Below are positions 27,101 through 35,445 of a stretch of DNA of 64,000 nucleotides, one piece after another. Location of the stretch: assembly GCA_012728855.1 (NCBI GenBank), contig JAAYEH010000035.1:1-64000 (forward strand). Reading direction: 5' to 3'. The first letter of the stretch is position 1. Each line of letters opens with the position of its first letter. The notes beneath the pieces were generated by a model. That model made no database searches and had not been told where the DNA came from. It saw nothing but the letters and a program-made list of their open reading frames with translations. This DNA is from Rhodopirellula sp. Lineage in GTDB: Bacteria; Planctomycetota; Planctomycetia; Pirellulales; Thermoguttaceae. The position numbers and the translations under genes are program-made.

Positions 27101-27231
27101 ACCCGCACCCGAACTCCGCATGGGCAATCGGCATTCAACGGACGATTCCCGCCGCCGGTTTCCAGTCCTGGAACACGCCGGCCGTTGTGGAAGGAATGCC
27201 GGAGGGATTCGGCTACCTTCTGTTCAAGTGA
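24184..27231 (+). CDS. Secreted Ycf48-like propeller / PIG-L-like / CBM9 protein
   Basis: 1015 aa from ATG 24184; a longer frame back to 23569 would overlap the lepB start and is rejected. The N-terminal hydrophobic segment is WFAILPVVLAVLSG. Residues of roughly 50-355 are Ycf48/BNR-type propeller blades, each with TxDGGxxW-like ends (HTTDGGQRWQL, STRDGGQHW, ASVDGGQTW). About 370-600 resembles a PIG-L deacetylase fold (LSGDEGYLGVVEVLNR, then RPEVIVTHDTDPQ), but the usual AHPDDE motif is degenerate. About 600-820 is helical. About 825-1010 is a CBM9-like domain (LDGRLDDPVWQRARP, then FFYIGIRC). This suggests a carbohydrate-related exported protein; enzyme activity is uncertain. Confidence 0.75.
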   Translation: MTVHGRTVEPLWFAILPVVLAVLSGAGSISGRPGLLRAETPDKMATEIMRSDARLLDVAFVSPQKGWVVGDRGVIWHTTDGGQRWQLQESGVGSSLESVFFLDEQTGWVAGGFTHPYTHTGAGIVLSTRDGGQHWIRDSKTLLPALKKIRFFDEKSGWAAGSASAMYPSGVFQTDSGGRSWSPLIGAKPQGWAAADLIDPHTGAVAGLDGAAAIVRRGSISPCQSPSFGLRGVHDLRLVPPVYGMLVGQGGLIMVTPDLGMTWQSPSGELPFGLAGQFDLRALEIRGTQCWVAGSPGTRIFHTPDAGRTWQAAATGQNLPIQSITFVDQQHGWAVGQLGTILASVDGGQTWTRQRSGGTRAALLGLFSRPEDIPLELFARLSGDEGYLGVVEVLNRQDLESPSRSDVRSADRAHEAVVGVGGSAVETAWRFPLRQPGLKLSFDQVVASWDRANDGRGRQELEAHLVRQIRLWRPEVIVTHDTDPQAEDAAGRLIGQLVLRAARQAADPTAHAEQISRMGLEPWQSKKVYVALPPGAHGSTDLPTTQLAMRLGCSLADAVCTPRALLESGFRSSPDTLAFHLVDNALKQEDDRDDFFRAIPLQPGGEARRLLTDPGPETIRQVREIAEKKRNSRAILDRAEQNPQGGLGLLAQTTELTSGLDPDNSAQVLHHMASRYFQTGQWSMAAETYEALVERHPDHRLTTSALCWLLPFYASGEAAWRVNGSQRMTVRQVSAPGIDPSRQEDRAQRAAGLAERIQRTRPELYANPTLGFPIAVVDRRRGFPRNAERFYMALGRGAARGPWWACAEGEQWLANPKGQPPKPLLDCAASPLKPRLDGRLDDPVWQRARPADLRSAQQDDADWPASVMLAYDDQFFYIGIRCRRAAGVDYEPGGGSRPRDADLSAHDRVDVLLDIDRDYVTHYRLTIDHRGWTGEACWGDSSWDPTWFVASAEDAEAWTAEAAIPLDQLTGEYPHPNSAWAIGIQRTIPAAGFQSWNTPAVVEGMPEGFGYLLFK

Positions 27232-27275
27232 ATCGTCGATTGCCGTCAACTTGCTTTGCTGCAGGCAAGGCTTGC

Positions 27276-27371
27276 AGGCCCTGATAAAACGAGGACGGGC
27301 ACCCTCGCCTTGCTTTGCTCTCGCACGTTCTTGACAATGGCGGGGAGGCTGTCCCCATTTTGTTACGGCCT
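27276..27371. repeat. Dispersed palindromic element, family A copy 4
   Basis: AGGCCCTGATAAAACGAGGACGGGCACC on the left and GGCTGTCCCCATTTTGTTACGGCCT on the right form the inverted arms. GGACGGGCACC and GGCTGTCCCC are the diverged family A core. It occupies most of the gap before the VCBS-protein gene. Confidence 0.7.
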
Positions 27372-27399
27372 CGGAGTCCCAATTCCAGGGGCGAGACCG

Positions 27400-30300
27400 A
27401 TGAAAGTCTTGTTTTGCGTCGTGGCGGGTGCGTTATTGGTCCTTGCGCCTTGCGAACCGGCTCGCACCGCGGAAGGAAACCTCTATGCCGAGGGCAAGAT
27501 CGTCCTGATGGTTCCCGAAGCGCCGGAACCGCTGGAGGAATTTGCCATTGCCGAATTGACCGAACATATCCGGCAGGTGACCGGAAGTTCTCCGGAGAGG
27601 ACGCACGGCGACGTAGTGACCACCGGAAACTGCATGATCATCGGGCAAGTCCGGACCAGTCCGGTCCTGCGGACGCTGGCTCAAGAGTCTTTCTTCGAAA
27701 CCGAGCAGGGTCAGCAAGGATATTCGCTGAAGATCGACCGCAATCCCTGCGATGAGCGGGGCAGATCGTGGTTGGCGGCGCTTTGCGGAGCCGATCCGCA
27801 GGGTGTGCTCTACGCCGTCCGGGATTTCTCGCACTATCACTTCTACCAGGACAACTCGCGAGTGGTCCTCAAGCCGGCAACGGCCCGATTGGCCCCGCGG
27901 CTGAAACTCCGCGGCCTCTCGGAATCCGGCTGCAACTTCTTCTCGGCGAAGAATCCCCATGAAGACTTCATGCATACGGTGAAGTTCAACTATTTCAGCG
28001 AGGACGTTGTCTTCGACAAGCAGTATTACGTGGATTGGTTGAGCGAGTGGAAGATCAACTTCATCTCGCTTCTATGGTGCAACAGCCCGGCGTACGATGA
28101 GGCGCGGCGGGAACTTGTCCAATATGCCCATGCGAGGGGAATCCAAGTGCTGGGGTTTTATGTCCCCTATCGTCCTTCGCACGAAAAACCGCCGGCTTCC
28201 ATCAGCAACGTGGAGCCGATGCTGGAGCACGGCGACTGCCCGCGCGATCCGAAGGTTCGCCAGTGGTATTTCGATCGGCTGACGCAACTGGTCACCCAGG
28301 AGCCGAAGCCCGATATGATTCAGATCGAGTCGCCCTACCACGACGGCGTCTATTGCCAGTGCCCCGTTTGCCAAGGAACCAAGAACCCCTATCCCGAAGA
28401 CCGGCTCCTGGAAGAGATGGTCGCGGTGGTCCGTCAACACCGGCCGGACATTCCGATTGTGCGGGGAATGAACCGCCCTGTGCCTGACGAGGCGGCCGCC
28501 AGGCGACTTGCCCAACAACTCAAGAAGTTGGAGGGACCGAACGACTGGCACATCAACACCTGCCGTGACCGCGAGCACGCCCGCCGCTGGCACGATCTTG
28601 GCCCCAAGTTCGCCGGATATCTGAGACTGTACCGCACGGCGTTGAAAGGAACCGACGCCGTATCTGAAATCAACTTCCTCTTCGACGTATTCCACACCAG
28701 CGCCGAACGGGACATCGTTGCCCATCAGTTCTGTTATCGTTTCTACGGCGGGCGATTCGGGAGTTTTCCCGTGGAGAGCGACAACCAGATGCGCGAGCGA
28801 TACCCGGATCGAAAGGGGCCCTTTTCGCTGGCGTTGGCGGCGGAAGCGGCGTTCGATCCCTTCGTCGAGGGCCCGGCGCGCGCGGAGAAGGTTCGGCGGA
28901 TCCATGCCCTCTCGATCCCGGACTATCCTCCCGGTCGGCTACTGACCGACAAGGATCTGGAATCGCTTGCTCGCCACCCGAAGCCTCCCGCCTTATCGGA
29001 ACCCACCACAGAAGACCCGGCCGCTCATCCGCCGCAAAGCAAGCTCTTTCGTTATCAGTGGGGGATTAAGGAACCCGGGTTTCTGATGGGGCAGATTTGC
29101 GCCGACCTGGACAACGATGGCCGGCGGGAGATCTTCTACTCGTCGCGAGGCACGAAGAGGACGTCGCTGTTGAACTCGGCCGATGGAAAGCCGCAGTGGA
29201 CGGTGACCATTCCGGGCGATCACCAGTCGGCCTGCGCTTACGATCTGGACGGCGACGGGACGTACGAAATCATCTACACCACGGCGGCCCCGGGCAGAAT
29301 CCATGTCCTTGATGCGGGGACCGGGAAGACTGTCGCGCAATGGGAAACCGACGATTCCAAACTGGGCAATTCGCCGGTGATCTTCGACGGCGACGGCGAC
29401 GGAGTGTTCGACGGCTACTTCGGCTCGCGAAACAAGTATCTGCTCCGTATGAACATGCGCAATTTGGTCCCAATCCAAATGCGAACCGGCTGGTCGCAAT
29501 GCGGCTGTCACACTAGCGCCATGGACGTCGACGGGGACGGTCGCTGGGATCTTTTTGCCGGCAGCGGAGACGATCAGCGCCGCAATGGAACGCTTCATCG
29601 CCTCGATCCGGAAACGCTGGAGACGGTCTGGTCCTACGCAACCGACGACAATGCGTCGAGCGCCGATCCCGTCCTGGCCGACATCGACGGGGACGGCAAG
29701 GTCGAGATCATCAAGTCGGTCGACAACTATGCGGGAGACGACGCGCACGACGCCGTCTTTGCCTTCCGGACCGATGGAACGCTGCTCTGGAAAACCGAAG
29801 GGTTCTCCGGGGAAGACTCCCCCAACGTCGCCGACCTGAACGGCGACGGAAAGGTGGAAATCGTCGGCATGACCTTCGGCGGGGAAGTCTACTGCCTCGA
29901 TTACCAAGGGCGGATTCGCTGGCGGAAGGATCTTCGCCCCGAGTTGGACAATTCAGCGCACGCCTACATGACGCCCATCCTCTGTGACCTCAATGGCGAC
30001 AAGCACCTGGAAATCCTCGCCATGACCAACGGAGGTTATTTCGATGCCGAGTCGGCACAAGGGGCCAACGCAGTCGTGGTCGCCTTGTCGGCGAATGGGG
30101 ACGTAATCGACCGCTTCGACCTGGGAAGCCCGCGATTCTGGGGTTTTGCCTTCGTATCGAACGTCGACGACGATCCCTATTTGGAACTGATAGCCTGCGG
30201 CAGCGGGGGCTTAGACGTGATCGAGACGCGGGGCTACGGCCCCGCCACCGAGCACTTCCAGCGCCGCCGAAGTTACCAGCGGCTGAATGTTCTTCCCTGG

Positions 30301-30669
30301 GCTTATGAGGACTCGTATTTCATCTACCGTGGCGACAAGGCGCAAGTCGAGAACCTTGCCGATAGTCTCGTGCTGGCCAAGAGAATCGAGGGGTATCGGT
30401 CGAGTGGGAAGTTTACCACCGAGTTGTTTAGCCTCCCGCCGGCTTGCCAATTCACGTCCATTGAGTACGCCGCCGGCGTTCCAGAGAGCACGCAGTTGCG
30501 GGTCAACATTGTAGGGCAGTCGGGCCGTGCGGTTGCCGGCAATGTCGCGAACGGAACCTCGCTGAAGCTCAGCGAGCCAGTTCGGCTTGAATTCGTGTTC
30601 GGCACGGCAAACCCGGCGGTCTCGCCCAGGCTCAATTCGTATCGGCTGTCGTTCGATGTGATGAATTGA
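27400..30669 (+). CDS. Secreted glycosidase-like protein with VCBS/FG-GAP repeats
   Basis: 1089 aa. ATG 27400 opens a signal peptide (VLFCVVAGALLVLAPC). The N-terminal 120 or so residues resemble the alpha-beta domain preceding GH20/GH67-type barrels (EFAIAELTEHIRQVTG). Residues to about 500 are barrel-like (INFISLLWCNSPAYDEAR, then QIESPYHDGVYCQCPVCQG). From about 550 at least seven FG-GAP/VCBS units follow with calcium-loop sequences (DLDNDGRREIFYS, DLDGDGTYEIIY, DVDGDGRWDLF, DIDGDGKVEII, DLNGDGKVEIVG), probably a propeller. A last beta domain closes the protein. An extracellular sugar hydrolase is inferred; no catalytic acid pair can be fixed. Confidence 0.75.
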   Translation: MKVLFCVVAGALLVLAPCEPARTAEGNLYAEGKIVLMVPEAPEPLEEFAIAELTEHIRQVTGSSPERTHGDVVTTGNCMIIGQVRTSPVLRTLAQESFFETEQGQQGYSLKIDRNPCDERGRSWLAALCGADPQGVLYAVRDFSHYHFYQDNSRVVLKPATARLAPRLKLRGLSESGCNFFSAKNPHEDFMHTVKFNYFSEDVVFDKQYYVDWLSEWKINFISLLWCNSPAYDEARRELVQYAHARGIQVLGFYVPYRPSHEKPPASISNVEPMLEHGDCPRDPKVRQWYFDRLTQLVTQEPKPDMIQIESPYHDGVYCQCPVCQGTKNPYPEDRLLEEMVAVVRQHRPDIPIVRGMNRPVPDEAAARRLAQQLKKLEGPNDWHINTCRDREHARRWHDLGPKFAGYLRLYRTALKGTDAVSEINFLFDVFHTSAERDIVAHQFCYRFYGGRFGSFPVESDNQMRERYPDRKGPFSLALAAEAAFDPFVEGPARAEKVRRIHALSIPDYPPGRLLTDKDLESLARHPKPPALSEPTTEDPAAHPPQSKLFRYQWGIKEPGFLMGQICADLDNDGRREIFYSSRGTKRTSLLNSADGKPQWTVTIPGDHQSACAYDLDGDGTYEIIYTTAAPGRIHVLDAGTGKTVAQWETDDSKLGNSPVIFDGDGDGVFDGYFGSRNKYLLRMNMRNLVPIQMRTGWSQCGCHTSAMDVDGDGRWDLFAGSGDDQRRNGTLHRLDPETLETVWSYATDDNASSADPVLADIDGDGKVEIIKSVDNYAGDDAHDAVFAFRTDGTLLWKTEGFSGEDSPNVADLNGDGKVEIVGMTFGGEVYCLDYQGRIRWRKDLRPELDNSAHAYMTPILCDLNGDKHLEILAMTNGGYFDAESAQGANAVVVALSANGDVIDRFDLGSPRFWGFAFVSNVDDDPYLELIACGSGGLDVIETRGYGPATEHFQRRRSYQRLNVLPWAYEDSYFIYRGDKAQVENLADSLVLAKRIEGYRSSGKFTTELFSLPPACQFTSIEYAAGVPESTQLRVNIVGQSGRAVAGNVANGTSLKLSEPVRLEFVFGTANPAVSPRLNSYRLSFDVMN

Positions 30670-30805
30670 CATCGAGCGTTTGCCTCGGCGGACTTCATGC
30701 CGGCATCATGCAGCTTTGCTACCGGAAGTCACAAGCTATAGTGCCCCCCATTGTTCAGTTGTTCAACGCAACATCCATCTCGAAAAGCACTTCCGGCAAT
30801 TCAGC

Positions 30806-30925
30806 TAGCCGGGTTCTGGCTCGGTTCAGAAGACGGGGGCTGGCTCCGAGACAAACATTTGCAGGACACGCACAATCGGCGTCCTGGCGAGGTGCCTGTC
30901 CCCGTTTTGCTAGGGCCTCTAAGCC
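30806..30925. repeat. Dispersed palindromic element, family A copy 5
   Basis: GACGGGGGCTGGCTCC on the left and GGTGCCTGTCCCCGTTTTGCTAGGGCCT on the right carry the family A core in the opposite orientation to copy 1; AGGACACGC and GCGTCCT lie inside. The remaining bases of 30670-30955 show no gene. Confidence 0.7.
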
Positions 30926-30955
30926 AGCAGTGCCGCGATAGGGCACATGGCTCCT

Positions 30956-31810
30956 TCACTTGCCGCAGTAATCGATCGTTCTGGCGATCTCGCTCTTCAA
31001 GTCCTGTCGGCGGACAATGCGATCGACGAAACCGTGTTCGAGAAGAAACTCGCTGGTCTGGAACCCCTTGGGCAATTCGATGCGGATGGTGGCCTTGATT
31101 GTCCGCGGACCGGCGAAACCGATCAGCGCCTTCGGTTCGGCGAAGACCAGATCGCCCAACGAGGCGAAACTGGCCGCCACGCCGCCCATCGTCGGGTTGG
31201 TGAGCACGGAAATGAACAGTCCGCCCGCCGTGTCGAACCGCGCCAGAGCGGCCGAGACCTTGGCCATTTGCATCAGCGAGAGCATGCCTTCATGCATTCT
31301 CGCCCCGCCCCCGGAGCCGGAGACGATAATCAAGGGGAGCTGCTGTTCGGTCGCGCGTTCGATCAGCCGGGTCAACTTCTCGCCGACCACCGAACCCATG
31401 CTCCCCATGATGAACGACGAGTCGGTTACGCCGAAGGCCACTCGCCGAGCGCGGATCATGCCCGTACCCACGACCGCGGCATCGTTCAGACCGGTTCGCG
31501 CCTGCTCGGTTTTGATCCGTTCGCGGTAGGGTTTGCTGCCGTCGACGAAGTCCAGCGGATCGGCCGGCTGCAGGTCGCTGTCCCACTGTTCGAAAGTGCC
31601 TTCGTCGAGCACCTGGCGAATCCGTTCGGGCGCGGAGACGTACCAGTGATAGTCGCACTCGGGACAAACGCCCATCCGCTTCTCGGCCTCTTTGCGAAAA
31701 ATCGTCTGCTCGCAGCCGGGACAGCGCATCCAGAGCCCTTCGGGCACGCCCCGTTTCGGCCTCTTGATCATGTTGCGCCATGTGCTGGAATCGGGGCGAT
31801 CCGAAGCCAT
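30956..31810 (-). CDS. accD: Acetyl-CoA carboxylase carboxyltransferase subunit beta
   Basis: 284 aa from ATG 31810. The N-terminal zinc ribbon is [11 protein letters not shown] and [11 protein letters not shown], followed by [18 protein letters not shown]. The crotonase-like core has [58 protein letters not shown] and [18 protein letters not shown]. With AccA it transfers carboxyl from biotin to acetyl-CoA, the first step of fatty acid synthesis. It ends the minus-strand group rpe, phosphatase-like gene, accD. Confidence 0.95.
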   Translation of the reverse strand: MASDRPDSSTWRNMIKRPKRGVPEGLWMRCPGCEQTIFRKEAEKRMGVCPECDYHWYVSAPERIRQVLDEGTFEQWDSDLQPADPLDFVDGSKPYRERIKTEQARTGLNDAAVVGTGMIRARRVAFGVTDSSFIMGSMGSVVGEKLTRLIERATEQQLPLIIVSGSGGGARMHEGMLSLMQMAKVSAALARFDTAGGLFISVLTNPTMGGVAASFASLGDLVFAEPKALIGFAGPRTIKATIRIELPKGFQTSEFLLEHGFVDRIVRRQDLKSEIARTIDYCGK

Positions 31811-31950
31811 CGTACACTCCTTGTCGGTGTGATCGTAACCGTTCACGCGCGCGGGCGGCGACCGGTCCATCTTTCGGCAACTCGAGGCATTTTGTCGCCA
31901 AAGTCGCTGACCGAAAACCCGGACATGGTCCCTTCCTTCCCGCCCGACGA

Positions 31951-32532
31951 CTACGTGCTATGGACCAAAGGTTTTGGGCCAAGTTCCAGCACTTCCCAGC
32001 GGCCGTGCTCTTCGGTTGCCTTCCAGAGATCTCCCAACTCGCACTGGCAGAGCTGGCGGCGGAGAAGGCTGGCCAGAGGCTCCGGCAGCACCAGGCCGAC
32101 TGCGCCTTCCTTATGGCGTTTTTCCAGCCGAGCGATCGCCGCGCGAATTCGTTCGTCGGCCTCGCCGACCATCTCGCCTTCCGGCGGACAGACCGCCTCG
32201 GGTCGCTCTTGCCATTGCCGGTAGACCCTCGGCTGCTTGACGCGGACCTCGTCGATCAGCACTCCTTGCCAAAGGCCCTGATCGAGGTTCTCCATGTGAT
32301 CGAGCTTCTTCAGCTTAACTCCCAAGGCATCGGAAATCGCCCGCGCCGTCTGCATGGCCGGCTCGCAGTCGGGCGAATAGATCAACTCGATCGGTTGGCC
32401 GCGGAGTTCCTCGATCATTTGCGCCACTTCCATGGCGCCCTGGTCGTTCAGGGGAACGTCGAGAGTGCCCTGGATGCGGCGTTGCACATCATAGTCGGTC
32501 GATCCGGGACGAATCAGGATGATCTGCAGCAT
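31951..32532 (-). CDS. Histidine-phosphatase-fold protein without catalytic histidines
   Basis: 193 aa. The fold of phosphoglycerate-mutase-like phosphatases is clear: [19 protein letters not shown], then [32 protein letters not shown] and [14 protein letters not shown]. The invariant RHG motif reads RPG (CGT CCC GGA in the coding strand). The second catalytic His, normally in an SHG-like segment, is replaced in [12 protein letters not shown]. It should therefore be unable to form the phosphohistidine intermediate. The gene starts 2 bp after rpe ends, so it is in the same operon. A regulatory or binding role is inferred. Confidence 0.8.
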   Translation of the reverse strand: MLQIILIRPGSTDYDVQRRIQGTLDVPLNDQGAMEVAQMIEELRGQPIELIYSPDCEPAMQTARAISDALGVKLKKLDHMENLDQGLWQGVLIDEVRVKQPRVYRQWQERPEAVCPPEGEMVGEADERIRAAIARLEKRHKEGAVGLVLPEPLASLLRRQLCQCELGDLWKATEEHGRWEVLELGPKPLVHST

Positions 32533-32534
32533 GG

Positions 32535-33245
32535 CTACGCCTGTTGGTGTTTGCTTGATCCGGCTAACTGGGTCAATTCATCAAAGTGCCGGCGGTAGTC
32601 CTGCCGTCGGAAGAAAGCGCTGCCCATCACCAGCATGTTTGCTCCGGCTTGCACGCAGGCGGCAACGGTCTCCGTGCCCACGCCTCCGTCCACCGAAAGC
32701 AGCAACTCCGGACCCGCCGATTCCCGCAACTCGCGGAGTTTCTCCAGAGCGACCGGCTGGAATTGCTGGCCGCCGAAGCCCGGCATCACACTCATCACCA
32801 ATACCAGGTCGCACTGATCCAGGTACGGTTTGATCGTTTGGACGGAAGTCGGCGGATTGAGCGACAGTCCGCAGCCTGCCCCCAACCCGCGAACCTCACG
32901 GAGCAGGTAGGTCGGCTCCGGGACAACCTCGATGTGAAAGGTCAGCAGGTCGGCTCCGGCCTTACGAAACGCCCCGATGTAGCGGTCTGGCTCGGAAATC
33001 ATCAGGTGAACGTCCAACACCAAGTCGGTCGCTCGGCGGACTGCCTCCACGATGGGGATACCAATACTGAGGTTCGGTACGAAGTGTCCGTCCATCACGT
33101 CGAGATGGAGCACTTCAACTCCCGCCTCGGCAAGCTGCCGCACTTCTCGTTCCAGGTGACCGAAATCGCACGCCAACAAGGAGGGCGCTACCAGCGGAAC
33201 CGAAGCACGCAGATCAGTGGCCAGAGGAAAACTGCCCATTGGCAA
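32535..33245 (-). CDS. rpe: Ribulose-phosphate 3-epimerase
   Basis: 236 aa. Family motifs in order: VAPSLLACDFGHLEREV, LHLDVMDGHFVPNLSIG (metal-binding His and Asp), LDVHLMISEPDRYI, LSLNPPTSVQTIKPYL, LVMSVMPGFGGQQF and LLSVDGGVGTETV with the catalytic Asp, then MGSAFFR. It interconverts ribulose-5-phosphate and xylulose-5-phosphate in the pentose phosphate pathway. It is the first gene of the group leading to the phosphatase-like gene and accD. Confidence 0.95.
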   Translation of the reverse strand: MPMGSFPLATDLRASVPLVAPSLLACDFGHLEREVRQLAEAGVEVLHLDVMDGHFVPNLSIGIPIVEAVRRATDLVLDVHLMISEPDRYIGAFRKAGADLLTFHIEVVPEPTYLLREVRGLGAGCGLSLNPPTSVQTIKPYLDQCDLVLVMSVMPGFGGQQFQPVALEKLRELRESAGPELLLSVDGGVGTETVAACVQAGANMLVMGSAFFRRQDYRRHFDELTQLAGSSKHQQA

Positions 33246-33637
33246 GCTTAAAAAGGAAAACCTGAAGAATTGCGGTGGAGGAAAGACTCGTTGCGATACT
33301 GCTCGGACGGGCTTTACCGCCCGCCTTCCGAAAAGGCCCCAGCGCTGGTGCGCGATTTTCCACCCTCGAAATGGCTCGATGAAAGCCTACCGCGCCAATG
33401 AACCGGTGTAAATCCTCAAGCCAATTCTAGCAAGGTCGCTTGGCAACGTCTGTGCTGTCTCCGGGGGGTGTGTTTAAGTGGTTCGTATACAAGGATTTAT
33501 GGATGTCATCCTCCGCGGGCGCTTTCCAAACCCAGCCCAAAACACGAAGCATTGGGAGAAGAACAGGTGTCGCTCAGCTATTCTTTTGGGTGGGCGTGCT
33601 GTAGATAAAAGTATGGCAGTGATTCATTCGCCGATAC
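33246..33637. other. Intergenic region without recognised gene
   Basis: 392 bp between the rpe start and the SirB1-like gene end. It contains a short hairpin GGACGGGCTTTACCGCCCG near 33309-33327 and purine-rich stretches. I found no tRNA, known riboswitch or convincing small gene. It must carry the rpe promoter. Confidence 0.35.
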
Positions 33638-34327
33638 TTACTGCGGCGGCGCTTCTTGAACGAGCGACTGCAGTTCGACCATCGCCGCGAGATCGTCGCT
33701 GCGTCCCAGCGATGCGAAGATGTTCTGGAGATTCACCAGCACTCGAGCCAGCCAGACGCGATGCGTGGCGATCGCCAGGTAGCGGCCTCCGGGCAACACT
33801 GTGCGGCCGGTCACCTCCTCGATTCGCTCGATGGCTTCTTCCGGCGTCAGCAGACGTCCTCCGGCAAAGGGATCCACCAGCATCATGCCGTCGTCGATCC
33901 GCAGCCGAGCCAGAAAATGCCCCGGTGCGTTGACCCCCTCGATCCGCAGCCCCAATTGCTCGCCGACTACCTTGTAGATCAGCGACAATGTGATCGGGAT
34001 GCCCCGCCGAGATTCCAAGACTGCCGGCAGATAACTGTTGTAGGGATTGAAGTAATCCTCGGTGTTTCCCGCGAATCCTTCTTCTTCGAACAACACTTCG
34101 TGCAGGTGCGCCAGCACGGCGTCGACCCGATTCGACCGCAGTCTCGCGCGGACGCGCTGGGCCAACCCGCTCAGCCGCCGAGCAACCTCCTCCGGCTCGG
34201 CGCTCTCCAATTCATGCATGGAAATCGCCGCGACCGCGCGGAGCAGTCCCTCGTTCGTATCGGCGGAGGCAAGGTAGCCGGCGAACAAGTGAAACGCGCG
34301 TGGGTGACAATGGATGGGCTGGGGCAT
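33638..34327 (-). CDS. SirB1-family transglutaminase-like protein
   Basis: 229 aa, cytoplasmic. The family core is EDYFNPYNSYLPAVLESRRGIPITLSLIYKVV, with GVNAPGHFLARL and MLVDPFAGGRLLTPEEA after it. The His of PGHF and Asp of VDPF match the positions conserved in the Transglut_core2 domain; the expected Cys is not obvious. Many members carry a C-terminal TPR-like region, and RYLAIATHRVWLARVLVNLQ fits that. The function is unknown. It reads divergently from the FAH-family gene. Confidence 0.85.
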   Translation of the reverse strand: MPQPIHCHPRAFHLFAGYLASADTNEGLLRAVAAISMHELESAEPEEVARRLSGLAQRVRARLRSNRVDAVLAHLHEVLFEEEGFAGNTEDYFNPYNSYLPAVLESRRGIPITLSLIYKVVGEQLGLRIEGVNAPGHFLARLRIDDGMMLVDPFAGGRLLTPEEAIERIEEVTGRTVLPGGRYLAIATHRVWLARVLVNLQNIFASLGRSDDLAAMVELQSLVQEAPPQ

Positions 34328-34527
34328 CGCTACTTGTACGGGGAATGTCCGCTTCGGTAAAATCGCCGTCGGCTCCCGCTTGATTGGGGTGCAAAAACCA
34401 CCGCACCTAAGTGTACGGTCGGCCGCGGCGGGCGGATAGGGCGCCGGTCCCTTTGCGATTTCGGCTGCTGGTTCGTATCATGGAGGTCGTTCAACCCGTT
34501 CTGTTGTCGTCGATTGAAGGGGATCCC

Positions 34528-35388
34528 ATGAGGCTTGTCACCTACCAGAGCGCCGATGGCCCGCGTGTGGCCGGATTGCGGGATACGATGATCGTGGATC
34601 TGAATCTCGCCGATGCCAAAGTGCCGAGTTGCGTGAAGCAGTTGTTGGCGCAAGGGCCGGAGGGAATTCGCCGGGCCGAGGCCGCGCTGGCCAACGGCAA
34701 ACCGATGCCCGTCGAATCGGTGAGTCTGATCGCCCCGATTCCCCGGCCGGAGAAGATCATCTGTATCGGATTGAATTACGCGGACCACGCCCGCGAAGGC
34801 GGCCACGAACCGCCGTCCGTGCCGGTGATGTTCGCCAAGTTCTCCTCTGCGGCCAGCGCACACCAGCGGCCGATCGTGTTGCCTCGTCTCAGTCAGGAGG
34901 TTGACTACGAGGCCGAGTTGGTGGTCGTGATCGGCGTGGGCGGGCGGCATATCCCCAAGGACGCGGCCTTGGAGCACGTGGCCGCCTATTGTTGCGGAAA
35001 CGACGTTTCCGCCCGCGACTGGCAACTCAAAAGACCCGGCGGTCAGTGGCTGCTGGGCAAATCGTTCGACACCTTCGCTCCCTTCGGCCCGGCTCTGGTC
35101 ACCGCCGACGAGGTGCCCGACCCGGGCAACCTCCCCATCCAATTGCGACTCAACGGCGAGGTGATGCAGAAGTCGAACACCAACCAGTTGATCTTCCCCG
35201 TGCCCGACCTGATCAGCTACGTCTCCGGAGTCTGCACCCTCGTGCCCGGCGATTTGATCTTCACGGGTACACCCTCGGGCGTCGGCTTCGCGCGGGATCC
35301 GCAGGTGTTCCTCAAGCCCGGCGACGTGACCGAGGTGGAGATCGGCGGCCTGGGCGTGCTGCGGAATCAGGTAGTCGCCGAGAAGTGA
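34528..35388 (+). CDS. Fumarylacetoacetate hydrolase (FAH) family protein
   Basis: 286 aa from ATG 34528, preceded by GAAGGGGATC. Motifs: EKIICIGLNYADHAREGG, then PVMFAKFSSA, SQEVDYEAELVVVIGVGG (metal-binding Glu residues), YCCGNDVSARDWQ, GKSFDTFAPFGPALVT and LVPGDLIFTGTPSGVG. This is the small FAH family covering oxaloacetate/acylpyruvate decarboxylases and 2-hydroxyhepta-2,4-diene-1,7-dioate isomerases. It should act on a beta-diketo acid; the substrate cannot be assigned. Confidence 0.88.
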   Translation: MRLVTYQSADGPRVAGLRDTMIVDLNLADAKVPSCVKQLLAQGPEGIRRAEAALANGKPMPVESVSLIAPIPRPEKIICIGLNYADHAREGGHEPPSVPVMFAKFSSAASAHQRPIVLPRLSQEVDYEAELVVVIGVGGRHIPKDAALEHVAAYCCGNDVSARDWQLKRPGGQWLLGKSFDTFAPFGPALVTADEVPDPGNLPIQLRLNGEVMQKSNTNQLIFPVPDLISYVSGVCTLVPGDLIFTGTPSGVGFARDPQVFLKPGDVTEVEIGGLGVLRNQVVAEK

Positions 35389-35445
35389 GTACGTCAGCCT
35401 TTCCAGGCTGACAATGCGTTCCCATCAGGGCTTTTCAATCTGACT
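35389..35445. repeat. Short palindromes, family D copy 3
   Basis: TACGTCAGCCTTTCCAGGCTGAC is followed closely by a second, imperfect hairpin ATCAGGGCTTTTCAATCTGAC. They lie between two convergent genes and could act as a bidirectional 3'-end structure. The last bases overlap the end of the next minus-strand gene. Confidence 0.6.

Noticed and set aside
33270..33330. GGAGGAAAGACTCG as a start of RNase P RNA
   Set aside because: Only the first bases resemble the RNase P start; the following conserved core and end motifs are absent.
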